A stretch of 56,598 nt of DNA from a virus: positions 1 through 56,598 of IMG/VR virus record IMGVR_UViG_3300030101_003030, one strand, 5' to 3'. Position numbers and translations under genes: made by a program. Below, piece by piece: positions 20,259 to 29,616 of the stretch; the first letter of the stretch is position 1; the number at the start of each line of letters is the position of its first letter. The notes beneath the pieces were generated by a model. That model had not been told where the DNA came from. It made no database searches and was given only the letters and a program-made list of their open reading frames with translations.

Positions 20259-20447
20259 ATGAAAACACGAATAGTATCAAATTATGTAACAACTATTATT
20301 GGGTTGTTAATCATGGCATTTTGCCTAGTAATGATTTACACAGAGAAAGCAGACAGCACTGAGATGAGTGGATGGCTAGCAGTATCTTTGTTGTTCTTAC
20401 GATCTAAAGATTCTTTAATTGCTCTACCTAAAGATGGAGAAAAATAA
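20259..20447 (+). CDS. Small membrane protein, holin candidate (62 aa)
   Basis: A 62-residue protein with one clear membrane segment (TTIIGLLIMAFCLVMIYTE) and a second weaker hydrophobic stretch (GWLAVSLLFLRS). Two short membrane segments and placement directly before a spanin-like gene (14-base overlap) suit a holin. Direct evidence is lacking. Confidence 0.5.
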   Translation: MKTRIVSNYVTTIIGLLIMAFCLVMIYTEKADSTEMSGWLAVSLLFLRSKDSLIALPKDGEK

Positions 20448-21147
20448 AGATGACATACTTACTATACGCAATATAATAATAGCGATATTAATTATCTTGT
20501 TGTGCATGAGCGGATGTTCTGCAATAAAAAATTATAACAAACTCAAAGACTACGAAAAAGAAATACAGAAATTTCAACTACACGAACAGGAGTTTAAACT
20601 TATACAAGATAATAACGGTAAGTTAATTGCTCAACAAGAGCAAGTGATATTAACACAAAAACAGGCTATCAACAATGGATTGATAGCCTATGTTGATTTA
20701 AAGAATGTACGAAGTCAAGTAAGAGTTAGGACTGTAACCAAGCTAGATAGTATATTCGTTCCTTTTGTTAAAGACAGTCTTGTTACACAACATGACACAA
20801 TTTATATAGATACTAATCAGCACATTGCAGATTTAACTACTCCCAAACAATTTAAAATATCAAGAGAGTTTTTTAATATAGGCGGGCACATCAAGCCTTT
20901 TGGAGTGGTGTTAGATAGCTTAAATATATTCAATCAAACCAATGTTAGTGTTGGTATGAAGTCGCAAGGATTTTTTAAAAAACCATTACCTGTTGTAAAT
21001 GTAGAGCACTCTAATCCATACATTAAAACAACAGGATTAAGTAATGTAATAATAAAAGACGAAAAGAAGTTCTATGATCGAAAGTTATTTTGGTTTGGAT
21101 TAGGGCTTGTTAGCGGTGTTACAACCACTATTTTTATAAATAAATAA
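20434..21147 (+). CDS. Unimolecular spanin-like protein
   Basis: The 237-residue protein has an N-terminal hydrophobic segment ending LLCMSGCSA, where C28 may be a lipobox cysteine. A long, partly coiled region follows (KLKDYEKEIQKFQLHEQEFK), then a C-terminal membrane segment LFWFGLGLVSGVTTTIFI. A lipoprotein start with a C-terminal inner-membrane anchor is the layout of u-spanins, which bridge both membranes and disrupt the outer one at lysis. The ATG at 20434 is preferred over one 15 bases upstream because it overlaps the previous gene less. If C28 is not acylated, it is simply a protein with two membrane anchors. Confidence 0.55.
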   Translation: MEKNKDDILTIRNIIIAILIILLCMSGCSAIKNYNKLKDYEKEIQKFQLHEQEFKLIQDNNGKLIAQQEQVILTQKQAINNGLIAYVDLKNVRSQVRVRTVTKLDSIFVPFVKDSLVTQHDTIYIDTNQHIADLTTPKQFKISREFFNIGGHIKPFGVVLDSLNIFNQTNVSVGMKSQGFFKKPLPVVNVEHSNPYIKTTGLSNVIIKDEKKFYDRKLFWFGLGLVSGVTTTIFINK

Positions 21148-21153
21148 AATCAA

Positions 21154-21717
21154 ATGCAATCACCTGATAGATTTATAGTTCGTCCTATAAAAGGAAAGAG
21201 GTATAATAATACCAAAGAGATTGGAGGGTTAGAGTTTATTACTAGCACCTCTGAAGAAGATTTCAAATTTTCTAATAGAGAAGCTGAAGTAATATCTGTT
21301 CCTTTAAATTATAAAGGAGAAATAGGGAAAGGAGATGTTCTACTTGTTCATCACAATGTCTTTAAATTTTATAACGACATGAAAGGCAGAAGACAAAGTG
21401 GTAGAAGTTTTTTTAAGGATAATTTATTTTTTATTGAAGATGAACAGTTCTATATGTATAAAAAGAATGGCAAGTGGAAAGCTCATGGAAGGAATTGTTT
21501 TATAAAACCATCTGCAGTAAAGAAAAGTTTTATAGATAAGCCGGGTGAGTATGAGCCTTTAATAGGAACAGTGAAATATATTAATGAAGAGTTAATAAAG
21601 TTAGGCGTAAAAGAAGGAGATGAGATTTCATTTCAACCTGAAAGCGAATATGAGTTTAGAGTAGATGATGAGATTTTATATAGGATGTTTACAAATAACA
21701 TTACATTTATAGTATAG
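21154..21717 (+). CDS. GroES-like fold protein, possible second co-chaperonin
   Basis: The 187-residue protein starts DRFIVRPIKGKRYNN and carries EAEVISVPLNYKGEIGKGDV followed by LLVHHNVF, the pattern of a GroES-type barrel (GEV-I-VP-GxIxxGDxVLVHHN). A second half contains GTVKYINEELIKLGVKEGDE and SEYEFRVDDEILYRM, resembling the T4 gp31-type co-chaperonin region. It has no mobile-loop consensus that I can be sure of. It lies directly upstream of the terminase and capsid genes, so it may adapt the chaperonin for capsid folding. The call is by pattern, not alignment. Confidence 0.42.
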   Translation: MQSPDRFIVRPIKGKRYNNTKEIGGLEFITSTSEEDFKFSNREAEVISVPLNYKGEIGKGDVLLVHHNVFKFYNDMKGRRQSGRSFFKDNLFFIEDEQFYMYKKNGKWKAHGRNCFIKPSAVKKSFIDKPGEYEPLIGTVKYINEELIKLGVKEGDEISFQPESEYEFRVDDEILYRMFTNNITFIV

Positions 21718-21718
21718 A

Positions 21719-22009
21719 ATGGATACGTTTGAGATATTAACACAGTATGGAGTGTTAGGTATATGGGTTCTATATGCTATTACACGTGAGCGTTGGTTGC
21801 TTAGAAAGATTGAGGAAATATCTGAAAGGTCTACAAGAGAACGTGAGACATGGCATGAAGAAAGAGAATCATATATTAAAGAGATTGCTATGATACGTCT
21901 TGAAGAGAGAAATGCTTTTATAAGACAGATTCAAAAAATATTAAATGATAACAATGGAATCAAATCAACTCAAACTAAAAATAATAGAGGCAGGAAAAAA
22001 AGCAGTTAA
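21719..22009 (+). CDS. Small membrane and coiled-coil protein (96 aa)
   Basis: A 96-residue protein with a short membrane segment near the start (ILTQYGVLGIWVLYAITRE), then a highly charged helix and a basic tail. The topology resembles BhlA/UviB holin-like proteins. It overlaps the next gene, so it belongs to the terminase transcript. Function uncertain. Confidence 0.5.
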   Translation: MDTFEILTQYGVLGIWVLYAITRERWLLRKIEEISERSTRERETWHEERESYIKEIAMIRLEERNAFIRQIQKILNDNNGIKSTQTKNNRGRKKSS

Positions 22010-22235
22010 AGAATTAATAAAAGTTGCTCAAGAAGAAATAATAAAGCCTGACCCTGAAGATGAGCTTGCTGCAGATAGATTAAAGAATGCTGCGGCTACA
22101 AAGAAACTAGCCATCATAGATGCGTTTGATATATTAAAACGTATAGATGAAGAGAAAGAAAGATTAGAATACGAGAGTAAAGGAACAAAACGAACAGACA
22201 CAAAACAAGGATTTGCAGAGCGAAGATCAAAATAG
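21945..22235 (+). CDS. Terminase small subunit candidate
   Basis: A 96-residue (93 if it begins at the ATG of 21954) helical protein with KLKIIEAGKKAVKELIKVAQ and DELAADRLKNAAATKKLAII. It lies immediately upstream of the large terminase, overlapping it by 23 bases. That is the usual place of TerS, the DNA-recognition subunit, and I recall this pattern in that position in marine and Bacteroidota phages. No helix-turn-helix is obvious. Confidence 0.5.
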   Translation: MITMESNQLKLKIIEAGKKAVKELIKVAQEEIIKPDPEDELAADRLKNAAATKKLAIIDAFDILKRIDEEKERLEYESKGTKRTDTKQGFAERRSK

Positions 22236-24459
22236 CCTATACAGAGTAGTAAAGGATTATATCCCTGCTAAAAAAATAGCTCGTTACAACAAGCTAAAGA
22301 AATGGGACTATGGATATAATAAGGATTATGACGTAGTTATTATTTCTAAAAACGGCACTATTGGAGATATTATTTGTATCAGTGGTTTATACATAGCTTT
22401 ACCGTCTGCTCCTGACAAAGTATATTCAAGAAGTAAAAAAACAAGCGAACAGTATTGGGAAAGAAAAGATTATGATCGTAGTTTAAGTAGAATCAATTCT
22501 ATATTTCAATGGAATGAAATGCCAAGAGAATTTAAAGACAAATGGGTAGACTACATTGAAGAAGAGTTTGATAGCAGGGACGATGGCTATTGGTTTAAAA
22601 ATAATGGAATGCCTACTTATATTACCGGAGCACACTATATGTATTTACAGTGGACCAAGATTGACGTAGGATACCCTGACTACAGAGAAGCTAATAGAAT
22701 ATTCTTTATTTATTGGGAGGCGTGCAAGGCTGACAAGAGATGCTTTGGAATGATATATTTAAAGATAAGACGTTCAGGTTTTTCATTCATGGGTTCAGCA
22801 GAAGCTGTCAACACAGCAACTATTGCAAGAGATTCAAGGGTAGGTATCTTGTCTAAAACGGGAGCAGATGCAAAGAAGATGTTTACAGATAAGGTAGTTC
22901 CTATATCTCATCACTTGCCTTTCTTTTTTAAACCTATTCAAGATGGTATGGACAAACCAAAGACTGAATTAGCCTACAGGGTTCCTGCCTCTAAGATTAC
23001 AAAAAAGAATATGTATGATGTAGACAACGAGGAAATTCAAGGGCTTGATACTACAATAGATTGGAAGAACACTGATGACAACTCTTATGATGGTGAGAAG
23101 CTATTATTACTTGTACATGATGAGAGTGGTAAATGGCTAAAGCCTAACAATATATTAAATAATTGGAGGGTAACTAAAACTTGTTTAAGGTTAGGTAGTA
23201 AGATAATTGGAAAGTGTATGATGGGATCTACATCAAATGCTTTAAGTAAAGGGGGTGGTACTTTCAAAAAACTATATGAAGATTCTAATGTCTTAAAAAG
23301 AAACTCTAATGGTATGACAAAGAGTGGTATGTATTCTTTGTTTATTCCTATGGAGTGGAATATGGAAGGCTTTATAGACAGATATGGACATCCTGTATTT
23401 AGAACACCTAAGACAGCTATAAGAGGAGTGGATGATGAGATGATTGACTTTGGTGCAGTAAACTATTGGGAGAACGAGGTAACATCTTTAAAAAGTGACC
23501 CTGATGCACTTAATGAATTTTATAGACAGTTTCCTAGAACAGAGTCTCATGCCTTTAGAGATGAAAGTAAATCTTCTTTATTTAATCTTACTAAGATATA
23601 TCAGCAGATAGACTATAACGATTCTTTGATACAAGATCATCATACAACAAGAGGATCATTTCATTGGCTGAATGGAGAGAAAGATACTAAGGTAGTATTT
23701 AGTCCTGATAAGAGAGGCAGGTTCCTTGTAAGTTGGACACCTGAGAAAGCCTTACAAAATAGAATCATTGTTAAGAATGGAATTAAATATCCTGCCAACG
23801 AACATTTAGGCGCGTTTGGTTGTGACTCGTATGATATATCAGGAGTAGTGGGTGGTGGTGGATCTAATGGTGCGTTACATGGTGTAACTAAATTCAATAT
23901 GGACAATGCTCCAAGTAATGAGTTTTTTTTACAGTATGTTGCACGACCACAAACTGCTGAGATATTCTTTGAAGAAGTGTTAATGGCTTGTGTTTTTTAT
24001 GGTATGCCAATACTTGCAGAGAATAATAAACCAAGAATACTTTATCATTTTAAGAACAGGGGCTACCGAGGCTTCTCAATGAATAGACCTGATAAAGTCT
24101 ATACGAAGCTCTCTAAGACCGAAAGAGAACTCGGAGGGATACCTAACACCTCTGAAGATGTAAAACAGTCTCACGCAGCAGCTATTGAGTCTTACATTGA
24201 AAAATATGTAGGAATAGATATGGAAGGAACATATAGAGATAGTGATGAAATGGGATCAATGATATTCACAAGGACATTGGAAGATTGGGCAAGATTTGAT
24301 ATAAATAACAGAACAAGGTATGATGCGACAATAAGCTCAGGACTAGCTGTAATGGCTATTCAAAAACACTTATATCAGCCTCAGAAAAAAGAGTCAAAAA
24401 TAAGCATTAACTTTGCAAGGTATAATAACAAGGGAAGAACAAGCGAATTAATAAGATAG
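22213..24459 (+). CDS. terL: Terminase large subunit
   Basis: The 748-residue packaging motor has an adenine/Walker-A-like segment LKIRRSGFS (about 183-191), a Walker B strand LLLLVHDES with D303-E304, and a C-terminal nuclease domain with GCDSYD at 536-541 and further acidic residues. The middle sequence GSKIIGKCMMGSTSNALSKG fits the coupling region of TerL proteins. It cuts and pumps DNA into the prohead through the portal encoded next. The predicted start is a TTG (22213); no in-frame ATG lies nearby and the next Met is well inside the protein, so an upstream non-ATG start cannot be excluded. Confidence 0.9.
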   Translation: MQSEDQNSLYRVVKDYIPAKKIARYNKLKKWDYGYNKDYDVVIISKNGTIGDIICISGLYIALPSAPDKVYSRSKKTSEQYWERKDYDRSLSRINSIFQWNEMPREFKDKWVDYIEEEFDSRDDGYWFKNNGMPTYITGAHYMYLQWTKIDVGYPDYREANRIFFIYWEACKADKRCFGMIYLKIRRSGFSFMGSAEAVNTATIARDSRVGILSKTGADAKKMFTDKVVPISHHLPFFFKPIQDGMDKPKTELAYRVPASKITKKNMYDVDNEEIQGLDTTIDWKNTDDNSYDGEKLLLLVHDESGKWLKPNNILNNWRVTKTCLRLGSKIIGKCMMGSTSNALSKGGGTFKKLYEDSNVLKRNSNGMTKSGMYSLFIPMEWNMEGFIDRYGHPVFRTPKTAIRGVDDEMIDFGAVNYWENEVTSLKSDPDALNEFYRQFPRTESHAFRDESKSSLFNLTKIYQQIDYNDSLIQDHHTTRGSFHWLNGEKDTKVVFSPDKRGRFLVSWTPEKALQNRIIVKNGIKYPANEHLGAFGCDSYDISGVVGGGGSNGALHGVTKFNMDNAPSNEFFLQYVARPQTAEIFFEEVLMACVFYGMPILAENNKPRILYHFKNRGYRGFSMNRPDKVYTKLSKTERELGGIPNTSEDVKQSHAAAIESYIEKYVGIDMEGTYRDSDEMGSMIFTRTLEDWARFDINNRTRYDATISSGLAVMAIQKHLYQPQKKESKISINFARYNNKGRTSELIR

Positions 24460-26895
24460 ATGAAAGACGTTAAGATAAATATATCCTCAGCAGGATTTCC
24501 AAATCAGTTTGTATCTGATGCGGAAAAAGCAACCGATCAATATGGATTACAAATCGGTCAAGCCATTCAGTATGAGTGGTTTAGAAAAGATGGAAACCAA
24601 TGTAGATTTTACAATCAGTTTGCAAACTTTAATAGGCTAAGGTTGTATGCTAGGGGTGAACAGTCAATAGCTAAATATAAAAATGAAATAGCTGTTGATG
24701 GTGACTTATCTTATTTGAATCTTGATTGGACTCCCGTCCCTATACTCCCTAAGTTTGTAGATATAGTTGTTAATGGTATGTCAGATAGACTATTTAAAGT
24801 TAATGCCTACGCACAAGATGCTGTGTCTCAAGCTAAAAGAAGTAAGTATCAGGAGATGGTAGAATCTCAAATGAATGCTAGAGATCTACTAAGCCTAGTT
24901 AAAGAGGAGTCAGGAGTAGATCCTTTTATTATGCCTGAAGAAGAACTACCAAAAACAGATGAGGAGCTTAGTTTATTTATGCAGGTTAATTATAAACCTG
25001 CAATAGAGATAGCTGAAGAAGAAGCTATTGATACTTTGCTTGAAGCCAATCACTATCAAGACCTAAGAAAAAGATGTGACTATGACCAAATGGTATTAGG
25101 TGTATCTATGGCAAAGCATGAGTTCTTACCGGGAGCAGGAGTTAAAGTATCTTATGTAGATCCGGCCAATGTAGTATATAGCTATACCGAGGACCCTCAC
25201 TTTAAAGATTGTTTCTATTGGGGTGAGATTAAAACACTTCCTATAACAGAGCTTTTAAAAATTGATCAAGATCTAACTAATGAGGATTTAGAAGAAATAA
25301 GTAAGTATAGTCAAAATTGGTATAATTATTATAATGTTGCTCAGTTTTATGAGAATAGTTTATTCTATAAAGACACCTGTACTTTATTATATTTTAATTA
25401 CAAAACTACTCAGAAGACTGTATATAAGAAGAAATACTTTGAAGGAGGAGGAAGCAAAGTAATTGAGAAAGACGATAGTTTCAACCCACCTGCAGAAATG
25501 ATGGAAGAGGGTAGGTTTGAAAAGATAGAGAAAACTATTGATGTGTGGTATGAAGGAGTAATGGTGATGGGAACTAATATATTATTAAAGTGGGAGCTTT
25601 CAAAGAATATGGTTCGTCCTAAGTCTGCAACTCAACACGCTCTACCCAATTACATTGCTGTAGCACCAAGAATGTATAAAGGAAATATTGAGTCGCTTGT
25701 AAGAAGAATGATTCCGTTTGCTGACTTGATTCAAATAACACATTTAAAAATTCAACAAGTATTATCAAGAGTAGTACCTGATGGTGTATTTATAGATGCT
25801 GATGGATTAAATGAAGTAGATCTTGGAACAGGTAATGCTTACAATCCTGAAGATGCATTAAGATTGTATTTCCAAACAGGTAGTGTTATTGGTAGAAGTT
25901 ATACTCAAGATGGTGAGTTTAATAATGCAAGAGTTCCTATTCAAGAATTAAACAGTAACTCAGGAGCAGGTAAATTAAATATGTTGGTTAATAACTACAA
26001 CCATTATTTAAATATGATTAGAGATGTGACAGGACTTAATGAAGCAAGAGATGGTTCATCACCTAATCCTAATTCATTAGTTGGTTTACAAAAACTTGCA
26101 GCTTTAAGTTCTAATACAGCAACAAGACATATCCTAAACAGCAGCTTATATATGATGAGAACTTTAGCTGAAGGACTTACATATAGAGTAGCAGATATAT
26201 TAGAGTATGCCGACTTTGCTGATGAGTTTGCAAATCAAATAGGCAAGTACAATGTAGCGAGACTTGAAGATATAAAAGATCTTTACATATATGACTTTGG
26301 TATTTTTATAGAGGTTAGCCCTGATGAAGAAGAGAAAGCTATGCTTGAGCAAAACATTCAGATGGCATTGTCTCAAAAAGATATTAACCTTGAGGATGCT
26401 ATTGACATTAGAGAAGTTAAAAACATAAAACTTGCTACTCAACTATTAAAGGTTAAAAGAAAGCAGAAGCAAGAGCACGATGACTTTATGGCTATGCAGG
26501 CACAGCAGATGCAAGCACAACAACAAATGCAAGTGCAGCAAATGGCTGCTCAAGCTGCACAAGAAAAGATTCAGGCTGAAACACAATCTAAGATTCAAAT
26601 AAAAGAAGCTGAAATACAGTTTGAGGTACAGAAGATGCAAGCTGAAGCACAACTTAAACGTGAGTTAATGGCTGAAGAGTTTGCTTACAATCAAGAGCTA
26701 AGGGGAATGAGTGAAGCTGCCTTACAGGAAAGAGAAACACAAAGAGAGGTGGCTAAGTCTGACAGGATAACACAACAGAACAATCAACAGTCTAAATTGA
26801 TCAATCAAAGGAAGAATAATTTACCTCCTCAAACCTTTGAATCTAATGAAGATAGTTTAGATGGATTTGACCTTGCAGAATTTTCTCCAAGGTAG
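24460..26895 (+). CDS. Portal protein
   Basis: This 811-residue protein directly abuts terL and has the layout of a crAss-like or podoviral portal. The N-terminal part is long and aromatic (QYEWFRKDGNQCRFYNQFAN, LSYLNLDWTPVPILPKFVDI). Central segments include VSYVDPANVVYSYTEDPHFK and HLKIQQVLSRVVPDGVFIDA. It ends in a glutamine-rich coiled tail from about 680 (MQAQQMQAQQQMQVQQ) to 800. It forms the ring at the capsid vertex through which DNA passes. Identification rests on position and sequence pattern. Confidence 0.88.
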   Translation: MKDVKINISSAGFPNQFVSDAEKATDQYGLQIGQAIQYEWFRKDGNQCRFYNQFANFNRLRLYARGEQSIAKYKNEIAVDGDLSYLNLDWTPVPILPKFVDIVVNGMSDRLFKVNAYAQDAVSQAKRSKYQEMVESQMNARDLLSLVKEESGVDPFIMPEEELPKTDEELSLFMQVNYKPAIEIAEEEAIDTLLEANHYQDLRKRCDYDQMVLGVSMAKHEFLPGAGVKVSYVDPANVVYSYTEDPHFKDCFYWGEIKTLPITELLKIDQDLTNEDLEEISKYSQNWYNYYNVAQFYENSLFYKDTCTLLYFNYKTTQKTVYKKKYFEGGGSKVIEKDDSFNPPAEMMEEGRFEKIEKTIDVWYEGVMVMGTNILLKWELSKNMVRPKSATQHALPNYIAVAPRMYKGNIESLVRRMIPFADLIQITHLKIQQVLSRVVPDGVFIDADGLNEVDLGTGNAYNPEDALRLYFQTGSVIGRSYTQDGEFNNARVPIQELNSNSGAGKLNMLVNNYNHYLNMIRDVTGLNEARDGSSPNPNSLVGLQKLAALSSNTATRHILNSSLYMMRTLAEGLTYRVADILEYADFADEFANQIGKYNVARLEDIKDLYIYDFGIFIEVSPDEEEKAMLEQNIQMALSQKDINLEDAIDIREVKNIKLATQLLKVKRKQKQEHDDFMAMQAQQMQAQQQMQVQQMAAQAAQEKIQAETQSKIQIKEAEIQFEVQKMQAEAQLKRELMAEEFAYNQELRGMSEAALQERETQREVAKSDRITQQNNQQSKLINQRKNNLPPQTFESNEDSLDGFDLAEFSPR

Positions 26896-26921
26896 CTTAA
26901 TTAAGTTGTGTTTTTTTTGTT

Positions 26922-26929
26922 TAACTTTG
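26922..26929 (+). promoter_or_regulatory. Promoter box (TAACTTTG)
   Basis: TAACTTTG lies 17 bases before the ATG at 26947. It gives the scaffold and major capsid protein their own promoter, as expected for abundant products. Confidence 0.65.
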
Positions 26930-26946
26930 TAGTAAAATTTAATTAA

Positions 26947-28062
26947 ATGGAAATAAAAGTAAAAGCAATAGAAGGGAGTGGCGAAAAAAGCACTCAAGAA
27001 GTAGAAAAAGAATTACTTGAAAAGCACGAAGAACAACTTGAAGATTCTTCAGTTGAAGTGCAAGAAAAAACGGAAACTCCTGTAGAGGAAGTTCCACAAG
27101 TTGAATCGAAAGAGGAAACAAAAGAAGAAGCATCCTTAACGGATGATGACGTTCTTTCATATATTGAGAATAGGTACGGAAAGAAAATCAATTCATTTGA
27201 TGAGTTGATGACAGAGCGTGAGACATCAGAAGAATTACCTGAAGATGTAGCCGCTTACTTTAAGTACAAAAAAGATACAGGTCGTGGCATTGAAGATTAT
27301 GTTAAGTTACAACGAGACTTTGATTCAATGGAAAGCGACCATTTGTTAGCTGAATACTATATGGCTACAGAAGAAGGTTTAGACCGAGAAGATGTAGAAG
27401 ATATGGTAGATGATTTTTCGTATGACGAAGACATTGATGACGAGAAGGACATCAAAAAAATGAAGCTAGCAAAGAAAAAAGAAATTGCAAAGGCTAAGAA
27501 GTTTTTCAATGAGCGGAAGGAAATGTATAAACAACCCCTTGAGTCAAGTACGGTTGGAATGTCTGATGAAGCCAAGAAACAACTAGAAGAGTACAAGCAA
27601 TATGTAGACAATGCAAAGTCGTATGAAGAGGAGAACAAGCGTAAGAGCGAGTGGTTCGTAAAGAAGACAGATGAAGTGTTTGACAATGAGTTCAAAGGTT
27701 TTGAGTTCAAGTTAGATGACCGAAGCGTTACTTACTCTCCTGCAGATGCAGCAGAACTGAAGAAGGCACAGATGACTCCAATGAATTTTGTAAATAAATA
27801 CTTGGATGAAAATGGATTAATGAAGGATGCAGCAGGATACCACCGGGCATTATCTATAGCTATGAACCCTGAGAGGTTTGCTAAGTTCTTTTATGAGCAA
27901 GGTAAATCAGAAGCGGTAGACGGAGTGATGCGTAAACAAAAGAATGTCAACATGACAACACGTAAAGCACCTGAGACTGTTAATAAAGGGGGATTACAAA
28001 TTAAAGCTATGAATCCTGATTCAGGACGAGGGCTTAAAATTAGAAGTATAAAAAGAAAATAA
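26947..28062 (+). CDS. Capsid scaffold protein
   Basis: The 371-residue protein is very acidic and low in complexity in the first 70 residues (EVEKELLEKHEEQLEDSSVE). It has a helical, charged centre and a basic C-terminal tail (GRGLKIRSIKRK). It directly precedes the capsid gene, which is where the scaffold of such phages lies, and its composition fits. It probably templates prohead assembly and leaves or is degraded later. There is no protease motif. Confidence 0.75.
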   Translation: MEIKVKAIEGSGEKSTQEVEKELLEKHEEQLEDSSVEVQEKTETPVEEVPQVESKEETKEEASLTDDDVLSYIENRYGKKINSFDELMTERETSEELPEDVAAYFKYKKDTGRGIEDYVKLQRDFDSMESDHLLAEYYMATEEGLDREDVEDMVDDFSYDEDIDDEKDIKKMKLAKKKEIAKAKKFFNERKEMYKQPLESSTVGMSDEAKKQLEEYKQYVDNAKSYEEENKRKSEWFVKKTDEVFDNEFKGFEFKLDDRSVTYSPADAAELKKAQMTPMNFVNKYLDENGLMKDAAGYHRALSIAMNPERFAKFFYEQGKSEAVDGVMRKQKNVNMTTRKAPETVNKGGLQIKAMNPDSGRGLKIRSIKRK

Positions 28063-28085
28063 AAACAATTTAAAAATTAAAAAAA

Positions 28086-29552
28086 ATGGCAGTTTTAGCA
28101 ACACCGGGATTTGACTTACAACCAAGTGCACAACAGGTCCCAACATCAACAAACTACATTACCGATTTTGATTTCTTGAATCAGTATCTACCTGATACTT
28201 ATGAAAAAGAATTTGAAAGATATGGTAATAGAACAATCGCATCTTTCCTTAGAATGGTAGGGGCAGAGATGCCCACAAACTCAGACCAAATAAAATGGGC
28301 GGAGCAAGGAAGATTACATATAAAGTACACTAAAGTAGGATCAGCAGCTCTTGCAACAGCAACTACAGCAACATTACAAATAAATGATGATCCTGTCCCT
28401 GCAGGTTTAGCAGCACCACAAGGTAGCACAGCAGGAACTCCTTTCAACGCTAGTCATGGTATTGCACTCAGAGTTGGACAAACAATTATGTTGGTTCCAA
28501 ATGCAGGGGGTGCAAGTAACAAAGCTGTAATCACTGCAGTAAACACAACTCTTACTCAATGTACAGTAGCATTTTATGACAATGGTGGTTTAGCAGTAGC
28601 AGGTACAGGTGTAGGTAACTCAGACTATACTCTCTTTGTTTATGGTTCTGAATTTAAGAAAGGAACAGCAGGAATGTCAGGAAGCCTTGAGGGTGATGAC
28701 TTTATCTTTGCTAACAATCCTATCATTATCAAAGATACTTATAAAGTATCAGGTTCTGATATGGCTCAAATCGGATGGATTGAAATTTCAACTGAAGACG
28801 GAGGTACAGGATACCTTTGGTATTTAAAGTCTGAACATGAGACAAGACTACGTTTTGAGGATTACCTAGAAACAGCAATGATTGAAGCAGTTCCTGCAAC
28901 TACAGCAGCAGGTGGATCAGGAGCGGCAACAGCAGGCTTCATGGGATCTGAAGGTATCTTCTACGTTGTAGAGAATAGAGGAAATGTATGGGGTGGAGGA
29001 AACCCTGTAGCATTAGCTGACTTTGATGCAGTTATCCAAAGATTAGACAAGCAAGGTTCTATTGAAGAAAATGTTATCTTCTTGAATCGTCAGTTTAGTT
29101 TTGATATGGATGATATGTTAGCAGCTCAAAACTCTTACGGAGCAGGTGGTACGTCTTACGGACTATTTGATAACGATGAGGAGATGGCTCTTAACTTAGG
29201 ATTCTCAGGATTCAGAAGAGGATATGACTTCTACAAAACAGATTGGAAATACTTAAATGATCCAACAATGAGAGGTGGTATTTCAGGAGCAGGCGTAGGA
29301 ATCAATGGACTATTAGTTCCTGCAGGTTCAACTTCTGTTTACGATCAAATCCTTGGAAAGAATGCAAAACGTCCTTTCTTACACGTACGTTACAGAGCTT
29401 CTGAAACAGAAGACAGACGATACAAATCTTGGGTTACAGGTTCAGCAGGAGGAGCAAGAACTTCTGACGATGACTTTATGCAAGTAAACTTCTTATCTGA
29501 AAGAGCAGTTTGTACGCTTGGAGCGAACAACTTCTTCTTATTCAAAGACTAA
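28086..29552 (+). CDS. Major capsid protein
   Basis: A 488-residue protein with the expected size and position for the HK97-fold capsid protein. It resembles crAss-like and related Bacteroidota podoviral capsids: an N-terminal arm (ATPGFDLQPSAQQVPTSTNY), a long inserted beta domain around 90-200 (ALRVGQTIMLVPNAGGASNK) and a C-terminal domain FEDYLETAMIEAVPATTAAG to GANNFFLFKD. There is no obvious protease site. A strong terminator follows directly. Confidence 0.9.
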   Translation: MAVLATPGFDLQPSAQQVPTSTNYITDFDFLNQYLPDTYEKEFERYGNRTIASFLRMVGAEMPTNSDQIKWAEQGRLHIKYTKVGSAALATATTATLQINDDPVPAGLAAPQGSTAGTPFNASHGIALRVGQTIMLVPNAGGASNKAVITAVNTTLTQCTVAFYDNGGLAVAGTGVGNSDYTLFVYGSEFKKGTAGMSGSLEGDDFIFANNPIIIKDTYKVSGSDMAQIGWIEISTEDGGTGYLWYLKSEHETRLRFEDYLETAMIEAVPATTAAGGSGAATAGFMGSEGIFYVVENRGNVWGGGNPVALADFDAVIQRLDKQGSIEENVIFLNRQFSFDMDDMLAAQNSYGAGGTSYGLFDNDEEMALNLGFSGFRRGYDFYKTDWKYLNDPTMRGGISGAGVGINGLLVPAGSTSVYDQILGKNAKRPFLHVRYRASETEDRRYKSWVTGSAGGARTSDDDFMQVNFLSERAVCTLGANNFFLFKD

Positions 29553-29562
29553 GAACACATAT

Positions 29563-29592
29563 AAGGGGAGGGTTAGTTCCCTCCCTTTTTTT
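29563..29592 (+). terminator. Rho-independent terminator after the capsid gene
   Basis: AAGGGGAGGG and CCCTCCCTTT form a 10-bp stem with one G-U pair around the loop TTAGTT, then a T run. It probably sets a higher dose of capsid than of the downstream genes, with some read-through since no new promoter is seen before 29617. Confidence 0.85.
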
Positions 29593-29616
29593 ATTATAAA
29601 TTTTAAATCAAATCAA

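Noticed and set aside
22009-24459. Possible recoding of TAG or TGA, as in some crAss-like phages
   Set aside because: TAG ends the genes at 17533, 21717 and 24459, and TGA ends primase; coding frames are closed normally, so the standard bacterial code fits.
26200-26652. Minus-strand frames of 80 and 68 codons in the portal gene
   Set aside because: Shadows of the helical, glutamine-rich coding sequence on the other strand.
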